The notes below the pieces were generated by a model that saw only the letters and a list, made by a program, of their open reading frames with translations, did not search any database and was not told the DNA's origin. The position numbers and the translations under genes were made by a program. This document shows, piece by piece, positions 1 to 8,449 of a stretch of 64,000 bases of DNA; the first letter of the stretch is position 1, and every line of letters starts with the position of its first letter. The stretch is taken from NCBI RefSeq assembly GCF_900103125.1, contig NZ_FNJV01000002.1, positions 1,054,001-1,118,000 of the forward strand, in the 5' to 3' direction. This DNA is from Mucilaginibacter sp. OK268. Its GTDB lineage: Bacteria; Bacteroidota; Bacteroidia; Sphingobacteriales; Sphingobacteriaceae.

Positions 1-440
1 TGTTTTTTCCAGTACTGAAGGAGCACCTGCTGTACTGTTCCGGGTGAATATCCGGCTACGGTAAAACTGGAGGGTAATACCTTTTGTGTATAGGACGAAT
101 CATTAACCCGGATAGAGGCTTCGCCGCCATGTATGGTAACTTTGTCATCTACCTTGGAGAACCTGGAAGTACTTCCTTTTATAGTAAGCTCCAGTGGATC
201 ATTGACGGGGTTTACTTTTAACTCTGCCGTTAAAGGCACCGGCGAACCACGGTCAACAAATTTAAAGTCGATGCTGTATTGGATGGCATCTTTATATTTA
301 TGCACCACATAGGTTTCTTTACCTATTTTTTGCGCAAACTTGTGCAAAAAGAAGGTGCCGCTATCGGCAGGAATATTAGTTTGGGCCTGTGCATGTACAA
401 AAAATAGCGAAATAATGATAAACAGGATAGGCTTCTTCAT
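1..440 (-). CDS. Secreted protein, N-terminal part only (runs off the window)
   Basis: An open frame begins with ATG at 440 on the minus strand and continues without a stop to base 1, giving about 146 residues. The start MKKPILFIIISLFFVHAQAQ is a clear signal peptide ending in AQA-Q, so the product is exported. The mature part (TNIPADSGTFFLHKFAQKIG onward) looks like a beta-rich domain with alternating polar and hydrophobic residues. I do not recognise the family; N-terminal domains of this kind precede catalytic domains such as amidohydrolases in Bacteroidota, but nothing here proves that. The C-terminal bulk lies outside the window. The gene follows the duplicated 250-bp element at 600-866, which occupies its upstream region. 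Confidence 0.7.
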   Translation of the reverse strand, partial: MKKPILFIIISLFFVHAQAQTNIPADSGTFFLHKFAQKIGKETYVVHKYKDAIQYSIDFKFVDRGSPVPLTAELKVNPVNDPLELTIKGSTSRFSKVDDKVTIHGGEASIRVNDSSYTQKVLPSSFTVAGYSPGTVQQVLLQYWKK

Positions 441-922
441 AGGATAGTGAGGTATAGTAATAGGTATGATAAATGTATGACGATATTTTAAGACCATATG
501 TTACAATGCCGGTTAAAAAGATAATTTATAAAACTAAAAAAATAACTCAGATACTGGCAAATTTGCGGAGCATAAGACATCACTAAAATCCGGGCAGGAC
601 TACCATCAAAAAAACTTTTTAAACCTTAAATTTTAACAAATTTCTGGTCGAAAACAGCGTAAAAACAGTTAAAAACTCATTCAAAACCATCGATTTTAAC
701 ACTTTTTAACAAATTTTAACACGATTTTGATGTGTTTTGAAAACTTTAAAAAGTATTAAATTATTGATTATCAAAGAACTAAATACAAAACACCAGATTT
801 TTGTGCCTCTTTTTCCCTTAACAAAACAGCCCGGTTTTCTCTTTTCTCAGAGAAAACCGGGCTGGTATTTATATAAAGATACGAAAATTAACGCTTAAAT
901 CCAACAGCCTTAAATAGCCTTG
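441..922. other. Gene-free stretch holding copy 1 of a duplicated intergenic element
   Basis: The 480 bp between the secreted protein start and the AlkB stop contain no credible gene. Positions about 600-866 are a diverged inverted copy of 60537-60800: both have a GC-rich hairpin, then a T-rich spacer, the shared block TTTGATAATCAAT, and three TGTTAAAA boxes 10 bp apart (here on the minus strand at 694-701, 704-711 and 714-721). Similarity continues to the shared TTTAAAAAGTTTTTT near 610. Bases 441-600 look like AT-rich promoter sequence but no convincing -33/-7 pair was found. Confidence 0.75.
827..864 (-). terminator. Intrinsic terminator after the AlkB-like gene
   Basis: A 15-bp near-perfect stem (CAGCCCGGTTTTCTC paired with GAGAAAACCGGGCTG) is followed on the minus strand by TTTTGTT. 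It sits 59 bp past the alkB-like stop. The same stem core, CAGCCCGG, recurs at 60537-60576 beyond the sulfatase as part of the duplicated element. Confidence 0.8.
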
Positions 923-1543
923 TTAATATTTAATATCCCTGAAAGTAATATTGATACGCGGGCCCGCCTCGCTGGTGGTTTTGGGGACCTGGTGCAGCCA
1001 GTGGTGCTGCGTTTCGCCCTGCATAATTAACAGGCTGCCGTTGCTGAGCGCCATGGATACTTTGGCGTTTTTCTGTTGCTTATGTTTAAACTGAAAAGTA
1101 CGTGTAGCTCCAAACGATGCCGAAGCGATAACCGGGTTGCCGCTCAATTCTTTTTCATTATCACTGTGCCAGCCCATGCTATCTTCCCCGTTACGGTAAA
1201 AATTGAGCAGGGCCGAATTAAACGGTTTATTGCATTGCTGTTCCGCGGCTTCTTTGATCTGGAGTAATAAGGGCGTAAACGGCAGGGGCGTATTCACCAC
1301 GCCAGAGTAGGTGTAGGTTTTATCGCCATCGGCATACCACGAAGTAAGTCGTGGAAAATTGACCGACTTCCCATAGATCTTCATCTTATCCTGTTTCCAC
1401 AAAATAGAATGTTTCAGCTCATCAAACACATCATAAACACCATCCTCCTGGTAAAAATTCGGATATAAGAATACCTCCCCATCAAACGGCAAAAGGTTAT
1501 GACGGGCAGGGCTAAATATATTCAATTGATTATCGGCGTTCAT
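923..1543 (-). CDS. AlkB-like 2-oxoglutarate/Fe(II) dioxygenase
   Basis: Likely an AlkB-family dioxygenase that removes alkyl lesions from nucleic acid bases by oxidative demethylation in the cytoplasm. With the chosen start it has 206 residues, near the size of ALKBH2/3-type proteins. The iron ligands appear as H126-x-D128 (WHSDNE) and H184 (HWLHQVPKT), and the 2-oxoglutarate-binding arginines as R196 and R202 in RINITFR; N114-x-Y116 in LLNFYRNGEDSMGWHSD is also typical. The open frame extends to a TTG at 1627, but that part overlaps heptamer repeats, so ATG at 1543 (MNADNQ) is preferred. The gene is monocistronic with its own terminator. No ada or other repair gene is adjacent. Family assignment is firm; substrate is not known. 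Confidence 0.88.
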   Translation of the reverse strand: MNADNQLNIFSPARHNLLPFDGEVFLYPNFYQEDGVYDVFDELKHSILWKQDKMKIYGKSVNFPRLTSWYADGDKTYTYSGVVNTPLPFTPLLLQIKEAAEQQCNKPFNSALLNFYRNGEDSMGWHSDNEKELSGNPVIASASFGATRTFQFKHKQQKNAKVSMALSNGSLLIMQGETQHHWLHQVPKTTSEAGPRINITFRDIKY

Positions 1544-1562
1544 TTTTTGTAGAGGCAAAATA

Positions 1563-1702
1563 CAAGAGTCAAGAATCAAGACAAAAAACATCCTTTCTTG
1601 TTTCTTTTCAAATATTGGACAAAACAAAATACAAATCGTTTAAAGAGAGAGTCAGAAAATACCGCACCTGGTCTTGATTCCTGGCTCTTGATTCTTGACT
1701 CT
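1563..1702. repeat. Heptamer-word inverted repeat (TCAAGAA/TTCTTGA family)
   Basis: Left arm 1564-1582 carries AGTCAAGAATCAAGA, right arm 1672-1702 carries its complement as TCTTGATTC, GCTCTTGATTCTTGACTCT. Same words recur at 8314-8436, 47624-47737, 49116-49152 and 62352-62466. The left arm lies just upstream of the AlkB start and probably in its leader. Confidence 0.7.
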
Positions 1703-1710
1703 ATCTAATG

Positions 1711-1735
1711 AAAAAATCCGGCTTTGCAGCCGGAC
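1711..1735 (-). terminator. Intrinsic terminator of amtB
   Basis: ATCCGGCTTTGCAGCCGGAC forms a stem of GTCCGGCTG with AGCCGGAT, followed on the minus strand by TTTTTT. It lies 37 bp past the amtB stop. Confidence 0.85.
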
Positions 1736-1771
1736 CTCTCATATTTATGTAATTGGTTTGAAATTCAATAA

Positions 1772-3079
1772 TTATAGTTTTTCGCCATGCTGGCTGATAT
1801 CCAGGCCTAAAACTTCGTCTTCGGCCGAAACCCTTAGCGGTGATATCATATCTGTAATTTTAAGCAACAGTAAGGAACCAAAGAATGAGAATATAGAAAC
1901 ACAAATCAAGGCCACTAACTGCACTAAAAATAAATGTGTTTCGCCAAAGAACAGGCCGTTGCCAGTTGTATTGCCCGCGTTTACGTGCTGGTTGGCAAAA
2001 ACGCCGGTAAGCAACATACCTACCATACCACCAACGCCATGGCAAGGGAATACATCCAGTGTATCATCAATAGAAGTACGGGTGCGCCACTCCACCACCA
2101 GGTTACTTACCACAGCAGATATGATACCTATGGCCAGTGAATGCGGCACGGTAACAAACCCGGCGGCTGGTGTAATGGCTACCAGGCCCACTACGGCACC
2201 AATACAGGTACCCATAGCTGAAGGTTTGCGCCCGCGCAGCATATCAAAAAATATCCAGGTAATACCGCCTGCGGCCGATGCTGTGGTACTGGTTGCTAAA
2301 GCGGTTACGGCTAAAGCATTAGCGCCAAATGCCGAACCCGCGTTAAATCCAAACCAACCGAACCATAAAAGCCCTGTACCAATCATGACATAAGTGATGC
2401 GTGCAGGTGAATGGTTAGCTTCATTACGGCGTTTTAAATAGATGGCCGAAGCCAATGCGGCCCATCCGGCCGACATGTGTACTACGGTACCGCCGGCAAA
2501 GTCTAACACACCAAATTTGGCCAGTATGCCATCCGGGTGCCAGGTACAGTGTGCCAACGGCGAAAATATAAATATCGAGAACAGGCAAAGGAATATGATG
2601 TACGAGTTGAAACGGATCCGTTCGGCAAAGGCACCGGTAATCAACGCGGGCGTAATAATAGCGAACTTCAACTGGTACATGGCAAACAACAACAACGGAA
2701 TGGTTGGCGCGGCTTTCCAGGTGGCGTTGCCCAGCATACCCTTCATCATAAAATAGGTAGAAGGGTTACCGATGATACCATAAATGCTATCGCCAAAGGC
2801 CAAACTGAAGCCAAATATGCCCCACAACACCGTAATAATTACCATACAAACAATGCTCTGCAGCATGGTTGATATCACGTTCTTTTTGTTAACCATCCCC
2901 CCGTAAAAGAAAGCAAGACCCGGCGTCATGATCAAAACCAGGGCCGTCGACATCAGCATCCAGGCAATATCGCCGGTATTAAAATGAGGATTGCCGGAAT
3001 TTTTAAATTCTACAGAAGGAAAAATAAAGGTTAACGTTAAAATAACAAGAATTACTAAGAAAGGAAAATACCGTTTCAT
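1772..3079 (-). CDS. amtB: AmtB-type ammonium transporter
   Basis: Amt/MEP/Rh family channel for ammonium uptake across the inner membrane. The 435-residue product has an N-terminal signal-like helix and then about 11 hydrophobic segments. The twin pore histidines are visible: H201 in VVHMSAGWAALAS and H347 in FPCHGVGGMVG. The motif FFYGGMVNKKNVIS near residues 57-70 is typical of TM1-2. Amt genes are often followed by the PII gene glnK; no PII gene is next to this one, so any PII control would act in trans. It lies downstream of nuoN (105 bp) on the same strand with a stem-loop terminator after it. A long TTTTTGTTAAAAAA tract lies about 70-80 bp upstream. Confidence is high. Confidence 0.96.
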   Translation of the reverse strand: MKRYFPFLVILVILTLTFIFPSVEFKNSGNPHFNTGDIAWMLMSTALVLIMTPGLAFFYGGMVNKKNVISTMLQSIVCMVIITVLWGIFGFSLAFGDSIYGIIGNPSTYFMMKGMLGNATWKAAPTIPLLLFAMYQLKFAIITPALITGAFAERIRFNSYIIFLCLFSIFIFSPLAHCTWHPDGILAKFGVLDFAGGTVVHMSAGWAALASAIYLKRRNEANHSPARITYVMIGTGLLWFGWFGFNAGSAFGANALAVTALATSTTASAAGGITWIFFDMLRGRKPSAMGTCIGAVVGLVAITPAAGFVTVPHSLAIGIISAVVSNLVVEWRTRTSIDDTLDVFPCHGVGGMVGMLLTGVFANQHVNAGNTTGNGLFFGETHLFLVQLVALICVSIFSFFGSLLLLKITDMISPLRVSAEDEVLGLDISQHGEKL

Positions 3080-3183
3080 GGAAATATTAGAATTGCTTTG
3101 TAAAACGGCCTGAAAGTATGATTTTAATTATAAAAAAACGAAGAATATTAAGTTTTTGTTAAAAAATTACGAAAATTGAAAAA

Positions 3184-4683
3184 TTAGAGGGATTGAAGTA
3201 CCCAATGGGGAAAAATACCCAGTAAAATCAGGATAAAACTTATGAATATTGATAAAATGAGCAAATTCACGGATTTTTTGTTACTTATTTCAGCCATTTC
3301 CTTCCTTTTCAGAAATAAATTCAAAGGGATCTTGATGTAGTAAAACAGCGAAACAACCGTAGTTAAGGCCCCGGTAACCATCAGCAACATTAACCAAATG
3401 TTATGGGTTTGCTGATAAACACCGTATACTGCCGAAAACACAAACAGCTTCCCGGTAAAACCGGCGGTTACCGGCAAACCGGTTAATGATATGAGGATGA
3501 TCACAAAGCAAATGGAGGCTATGGGATATTTAAGACCAAATCCACGGTAATCTTCCACATCTTCGGCACCGGTTTCGTTAGCAAAATAAGTAGCCAGCGC
3601 CAGGGCGCCTATATTGGCCAGCGCATATACCAGCAGGTAATACGTTAATACCGATACGCTTTGTAATGACAGAACAGTAACCGCCATCAGCGCGAAACCG
3701 GTATGGCCAATGCTGGAGTAGGCCAGCATCCTTTTAATATTGGTTTGCAGCACCGCCGCAAAATTACCGGCTATCATGGTAATAATACCAATAACTGAAA
3801 GCGCTATGCTCATATTAAAGCCTGTCCAAAGCCCGGTAAACATAAAGGGCGAAAGGAAATTGATGAGCAAGGCAAAAGCTGCTATTTTGGGTACGGTTGA
3901 CAGGTACGCGGTTACCGGCGTGCTTGCACCCTGGTACACATCGGGCACCCAAAAATGGATAGGCACAAAGGATAATTTAAACCCGATGCCTATTAAAACC
4001 AGGATCATGGCAAAGGAGGTGCTGATAGGATTAACACCCGACAGCTGCTCAATGGTATGGTGAAATATAATATCCAAAGAACCGCTAAAGCCATATAATA
4101 ACGAGATACCATACAGCATCATAGCTGATGACGCGGCCCCGAACAGTACATATTTCAGGCCGGCCTCGGTACTAAAAGCATTTTCCGTACGGTAAGCCAC
4201 CATGAGGTACGAGGCTATAGAAACCATCTCGATAGCCAGGTAAATGGATAACAGGTTTACCGCCATCACCATTAAATGCAACCCGAATACGGATGCAATG
4301 GCTATAGAATACAGATCGGACAAGCCCTTTTGGTGACCGTTCAGCTTATTATCCCAGGTAAAACATAACAACAGGATAAACGACAGCAGATCAATGATCA
4401 GTTTAAAGAATATGCCGCTGCGAATAAGCAGCAGCATATTACTGAATATCAAATGCCCGCCATCAATCACCAATGCAAACTGTTTCAGGTCCAGGTACAT
4501 CACCAGTATTAAACCGGCGCAGGCTACTATACGGCATAGTTTTAAGGATCGCTTTCCAAATATCAGGTCGGTTATCATCACCACAATAAACAGCGCTGCC
4601 AGGTAAATCTCGGGCATAAAAAAGGCTATGCTGCCAAAAACAGACGATAAAGACGCGGATATATGGGGTAGCAGATCGTGCAT
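3184..4683 (-). CDS. nuoN: NADH-quinone oxidoreductase subunit N
   Basis: Antiporter-like proton-pumping subunit of respiratory complex I, in the inner membrane. The 499 residues give about 14 transmembrane segments, the normal NuoN length. Diagnostic stretches include the loop IGFKLSFVPIHFWVPDVYQG (central lysine and TM7-8 region) and LAYSSIGHTGFALMA (TM10-11 with conserved histidine), shared with NuoM and NuoL. It is the last nuo gene of this cluster and starts 5 bp after the stop of the MuiA-like gene, so the two are probably co-transcribed. No terminator was seen between its stop and amtB. Confidence 0.96.
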   Translation of the reverse strand: MHDLLPHISASLSSVFGSIAFFMPEIYLAALFIVVMITDLIFGKRSLKLCRIVACAGLILVMYLDLKQFALVIDGGHLIFSNMLLLIRSGIFFKLIIDLLSFILLLCFTWDNKLNGHQKGLSDLYSIAIASVFGLHLMVMAVNLLSIYLAIEMVSIASYLMVAYRTENAFSTEAGLKYVLFGAASSAMMLYGISLLYGFSGSLDIIFHHTIEQLSGVNPISTSFAMILVLIGIGFKLSFVPIHFWVPDVYQGASTPVTAYLSTVPKIAAFALLINFLSPFMFTGLWTGFNMSIALSVIGIITMIAGNFAAVLQTNIKRMLAYSSIGHTGFALMAVTVLSLQSVSVLTYYLLVYALANIGALALATYFANETGAEDVEDYRGFGLKYPIASICFVIILISLTGLPVTAGFTGKLFVFSAVYGVYQQTHNIWLMLLMVTGALTTVVSLFYYIKIPLNLFLKRKEMAEISNKKSVNLLILSIFISFILILLGIFPHWVLQSL

Positions 4684-4688
4684 TTATT

Positions 4689-6572
4689 TTATTGAACTAT
4701 TACAGATTGATTTTTAGGGTACTTAACCTGGTATTTTAATTGTATTTTTTTATTGTCCTGCGAATTTAGCATGAAATTCCAGGAAAGTTTGCCTGTAAGG
4801 GCATCCAATTTTGCACCGGAGATCTCCTGCTGATCAACCTCAATGGCCGAATTTTGTGAAACCGGTACCTGGTCTTCCACCAATAAACTTACAGGTTGCG
4901 TTTTGCGGTTCTTCACCTCGATGAGCCAGTTGCGCGTTTCCTTTTTATTGGAGCCGAATGATTGGCGCTCAGTGAGGTCTTTTTGCAAGGTCCGGGTCAC
5001 CACGATATTTTTATCAGTACCTAAGGACAGGTTCAGCGTATCGGCGGTAGCCTGGGTATTGATCAGTGATTTGCCGATAAACGTACCTTCAAAAAACAGG
5101 TTAGCCTCTCCCGAAAGGAAATTGTACTTGTTCCAGTTGGTGAGCTGCGCGGTTAAAAACACATCGGTACTCACTTTGGGTGCTACAAAATACTGGTAGC
5201 TGGCATTCAGATCAAACTGCCCTATCTCTACAGCATACTGTTTACCATCGCTCGGTACAGAATATGGATTGGCGATATTAAACTCCACGTTGGTTTGGTT
5301 TTCAACCGGTTTAACTTCTACCGGGATACTAGGAGTAACGACTGCCTCACTGGACGCTAAACCTCTTATACGTATTTCCGGTACAGCACCCGACAAGGAG
5401 CGTTTAAATTGAGATCCATAACCTACTGTCACAACCTCATCCAGCTGCCTTGTAGAGGGGCGAAGTCCCAGATTGATTACCTGGACATTAGCTGCCCTTT
5501 CTTCGGTTTCATACCCTATGTAACTATACACCAACGTTGGGTTGCCAGCAGGTATCTGAATACTGTATCTGCCTTCTACGTCTGTAGTAGCTCCTATTGA
5601 TGTTCCTTTCACCCTGATACTAACACCTGGCAAAACTTTACCATCATTCGTACCAAAAATAGCACCGCTGATTTTAGTAATAGAATTTACCTCGCCTGTA
5701 TAAGACATACCCAAATTGAGATAGTCAGGGCTAAGTTCAGGTTTGCCGCCGCTAATGGTTGGATTACCCGTTGATAATGTTATCGTGATATTTTTCCAAT
5801 CTTCACCACTTTGTTGTGATACATTGGCTTTATAAGCGATACTAATGGGACTATTTACATTTTTAGCACGGATATCATAAGTAGGGTACCAGCCTGCATT
5901 ATGCACTACATAATTTAATGTAAATGTAGATTGCAATGCGCTTTTTGAAGAAACCGTAACCAACACATTACTGGTAGCTTTGCTGCTTCCTCTGGAGATA
6001 TCGGCAATTTGCTTATCATATTTTTGCAACTCGGTGTTTAGAACATCAATCTGGTCATTAACAATTTGTTGCTTTTTCTTGATCTCGGTTAAGCGCGCTG
6101 TTTGAAAATCGAGCGCCTGTTTAAGTTTTAAAACATCCAGGCTGGCATTCTCACCGGTTACTACCTGATTTTTCCCTAACATGGTAGCTTCTTCCTGGTA
6201 AATAGACAGCATATTATTTTGCACGGACATTTTATCCCTGATCATTTTTTGCTGCGCCTGCAGATCAACCAGTTGCTTTTGTTTGGATTCTTCATTCAAA
6301 AAGTCGAGCTCTTGCTTAACAGAAAGTATGGTAAACTCCCCGCCAGCGCTCACCTGCAGGCTCTGTACATCCATCCCCGGCGACATATTGCCGAACACCA
6401 ATGTGGAAGTTCCCGGGCTCACGCTAACCAGCGCTGTACGCGTTATTTGCGCACCGTTTAAGAATACAGTAACTTTTTGAACTTTAGAAGCTATTTTTTG
6501 TCCTTCATCGGCTTTGGATGCCATCGCCATAAAAAGAAGGACCGCGGCGGTAGATAATTTTTTGAACATCAT
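4689..6572 (-). CDS. MuiA-like DUF4139 envelope protein with SusC-type insert
   Basis: Mucoidy-inhibitor MuiA family architecture: signal peptide (MMFKKLSTAAVLLFMAMASKA), beta domain (DUF4140-like: VTVFLNGAQITRTALVSV), a coiled coil of about 95 residues, and a DUF4139 domain (LNYVVHNAGWYPTYDIRAKN; VEFNIANPYSVPSDGK). Inside DUF4139, at about residues 298-410 of the preferred start, is a CarboxypepD_reg-like beta sandwich (ISGAIFGTNDGKVLPGVSIR) followed by LDEVVTVGYGSQFKRSLSGA and IRIRG, which is the hallmark of SusC-type TonB receptors just before and at the plug. The open frame extends to 6692, but ATG at 6572 (or 6569) puts the signal peptide at the N-terminus. It sits between nuoM and nuoN on the same strand. 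Function unknown; envelope role inferred from export. Confidence 0.85.
   Translation of the reverse strand: MMFKKLSTAAVLLFMAMASKADEGQKIASKVQKVTVFLNGAQITRTALVSVSPGTSTLVFGNMSPGMDVQSLQVSAGGEFTILSVKQELDFLNEESKQKQLVDLQAQQKMIRDKMSVQNNMLSIYQEEATMLGKNQVVTGENASLDVLKLKQALDFQTARLTEIKKKQQIVNDQIDVLNTELQKYDKQIADISRGSSKATSNVLVTVSSKSALQSTFTLNYVVHNAGWYPTYDIRAKNVNSPISIAYKANVSQQSGEDWKNITITLSTGNPTISGGKPELSPDYLNLGMSYTGEVNSITKISGAIFGTNDGKVLPGVSIRVKGTSIGATTDVEGRYSIQIPAGNPTLVYSYIGYETEERAANVQVINLGLRPSTRQLDEVVTVGYGSQFKRSLSGAVPEIRIRGLASSEAVVTPSIPVEVKPVENQTNVEFNIANPYSVPSDGKQYAVEIGQFDLNASYQYFVAPKVSTDVFLTAQLTNWNKYNFLSGEANLFFEGTFIGKSLINTQATADTLNLSLGTDKNIVVTRTLQKDLTERQSFGSNKKETRNWLIEVKNRKTQPVSLLVEDQVPVSQNSAIEVDQQEISGAKLDALTGKLSWNFMLNSQDNKKIQLKYQVKYPKNQSVIVQ
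5343..5681 (-). other. SusC N-terminal-like segment embedded in the DUF4139 gene
   Basis: This in-frame segment codes a carboxypeptidase-regulatory-like domain, the SusC signature EVVTVGYGSQ, and a stump of a TonB plug (EIRIRGLASSEA). Typical MuiA proteins pass directly from the coiled coil/beta domain to the C-terminal beta domain. Boundaries are approximate, read from where the DUF4139-like sequence breaks off and resumes. Confidence 0.65.
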
Positions 6573-6695
6573 GCTTTCGGTTAAATACATATCATCTGTT
6601 AATTTGCCCGCGCCTGACATTAAGCCGACCGGGTAAACTAAAGATGCATGGCTGTGCATTTTTCCATAAAAGCATTGATGCTTATTCACCATTAT

Positions 6696-8300
6696 TTATT
6701 TAAGCTGTAAAAACTGAACGAAGGCCAGCACCGAATCATTGATCTTATCAAAAACCAGCGAGGGCATAATGCCCAAAGCCAGGGCTATCAGTGCCAGTGG
6801 TGCCAGTGTTAGTTTCTCGCGCAGGTTCAGGTCGGTTAAAGCTATTTTCCAAACGTGGCCACCTTTTAATGATTCGGTGCCGAAAAACATGCGCTGCAAT
6901 GTCCACAAGAAATAGGCAGCGCTCAGTAATATACCTACCGAACCGCAAATGGCCATCCAGTACGGCAATAAACCATTTACCGATGGCGATTTAAAGGCCC
7001 CGGTTAAAGAAAATGCCTCGGCCATAAATGCCGAAAAGCCAGGTAAACCCAAGGACGCGAAAAACGCGATCATCACAAAAGCGGTGTATTGCGGCATCAG
7101 TGTGCCCAATCCCCTGAAATGGTTGATTCCACGGTCATGCACCCGGTTGTACAGCACACCCACTAAAAAGAACAGCATGGTTGATAAAAACCCGTGGCTC
7201 ACCATTTGCATTACCGCCCCGCTGATACCTTCGGCGGTTTGTGAGGCGATACCTAACAGTACAAAACCCATGTGCGATACGGATGAATAAGCGATCATCC
7301 GTTTCAGATCTTTCTGGGCCAGGGCGTTGAACGCGCCGTATAATATGGAGATCACGCCGAGTAGTCCCAACCAAAACGCGCCGGTGGTGGCTACCTCGGG
7401 GAAGATGCCTAAACAGATGCGTATAATACCATAGCCCCCTATTTTGAGCAGGATACCTGCCAGTATAATAGATACCGGGGTTGGCGCTTCTACGTGCGCA
7501 TCGGGTAGCCAGGTATGCAGAGGCACCACCGGTACTTTAATAGCAAAAGCGATAAACAGTACTACAAAACCAACCGTACGCGCCGGCATCCCCAATATGG
7601 TTTGATGCCCGGCTATAGAAAATATAGATTGCCCGCTGTAATTAGCCGGGTTCATCATCTGGATAATATTAAAAGTGTGATTGCCCGTTGCCGGATCGGT
7701 AACCGAAAGGTACAAACCCACCATCACCAGCAGCATAAATACCGAACCGAATAAGGTATACAAGAAAAACTTAATAGCGGCGTATTCCCTGCGCGCACCG
7801 CCCCACATCCCGATGAGGAAGTATAAGGGCAGCAGCATTAGCTCATAGAACAAGTAAAACAGGAAGAAATCCAACGCGCAGAACACGCCGATTACGGCCA
7901 TATCCAGCAGTAAAAACAACAGGAAAAAACCTTTGAGGTTACTCTTGATCTCCCAGGACGACAGCGTAGCGATCACCAATACCAGTGAGGTCATCACCAG
8001 CAGGGAAATGGACATACCATCGATCCCTACAAAATAATCGATCTGCATTTTGCCCATGCTGCCCAGGTTCAAGGAGATCCAGGGGAGTTTTTGTACAAAC
8101 TGGAACTGATCTTCGTGATTGATACCGCCATAAGCCGCACCCGTTTTAAAATGCAGGTACATCCATATGCTGATACCCAACTGTATGAGGGTAGCCGCCA
8201 GGGTGAGGTATTTAAAACTGCCGCGCAATGACGATGGCAACAACATTATGATGAAGCCAAACAGTACAGGTACCAGTAATAGTAAGGTTAATATATTCAT
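6696..8300 (-). CDS. nuoM: NADH-quinone oxidoreductase subunit M
   Basis: Second antiporter-like proton-pumping subunit of complex I. The 534 residues contain about 14 membrane helices. The FAIKVPVVPLHTWLPDAHVEAPTPVS loop (split here as AIKVPVVPLHTWLPDAHVEA, residues about 250-270), with the pumping lysine and the helix-8 region, and LKRMIAYSSVSHMGFVLLGI are classic NuoM features, as is the conserved glutamate in FYELMLLPLYFLIGMWGG. Start ATG at 8300 lies at the left end of a heptamer-word palindrome that separates it from nuoL (149 bp). Confidence 0.97.
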   Translation of the reverse strand: MNILTLLLLVPVLFGFIIMLLPSSLRGSFKYLTLAATLIQLGISIWMYLHFKTGAAYGGINHEDQFQFVQKLPWISLNLGSMGKMQIDYFVGIDGMSISLLVMTSLVLVIATLSSWEIKSNLKGFFLLFLLLDMAVIGVFCALDFFLFYLFYELMLLPLYFLIGMWGGARREYAAIKFFLYTLFGSVFMLLVMVGLYLSVTDPATGNHTFNIIQMMNPANYSGQSIFSIAGHQTILGMPARTVGFVVLFIAFAIKVPVVPLHTWLPDAHVEAPTPVSIILAGILLKIGGYGIIRICLGIFPEVATTGAFWLGLLGVISILYGAFNALAQKDLKRMIAYSSVSHMGFVLLGIASQTAEGISGAVMQMVSHGFLSTMLFFLVGVLYNRVHDRGINHFRGLGTLMPQYTAFVMIAFFASLGLPGFSAFMAEAFSLTGAFKSPSVNGLLPYWMAICGSVGILLSAAYFLWTLQRMFFGTESLKGGHVWKIALTDLNLREKLTLAPLALIALALGIMPSLVFDKINDSVLAFVQFLQLK

Positions 8301-8313
8301 GCGAATTAAATAT

Positions 8314-8436
8314 CAGAGTCAAGAATTAAGAATCAAGAGATAAGAGTCAAGAATCAAGAAAATAATAGTTGGTAATTATATTCCAATTTTAACCAGCCTC
8401 CCGGCTCTTGATTCTTGACTCTTATCTCTTGATTCT
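8314..8436. repeat. Heptamer-word inverted repeat between nuoL and nuoM
   Basis: Left arm 8314-8359 is made of 7-bp units such as TCAAGAA, TCAAGAG and ATAAGAG. Right arm 8405-8435 is a perfect reverse complement of the inner 30 bp of the left arm, with about 45 bp between. The transcript would form a long hairpin inside the nuo operon, where it could uncouple nuoL from nuoM expression. Confidence 0.8.
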
Positions 8437-8449
8437 CTCTCTTCTTTCT

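Noticed and set aside
1695..2393. 232-codon open frame on the plus strand opposite amtB
   Set aside because: It is antisense to a complete, well-conserved amtB gene; its sequence shows no domain and repeats serine/proline runs typical of antisense frames.
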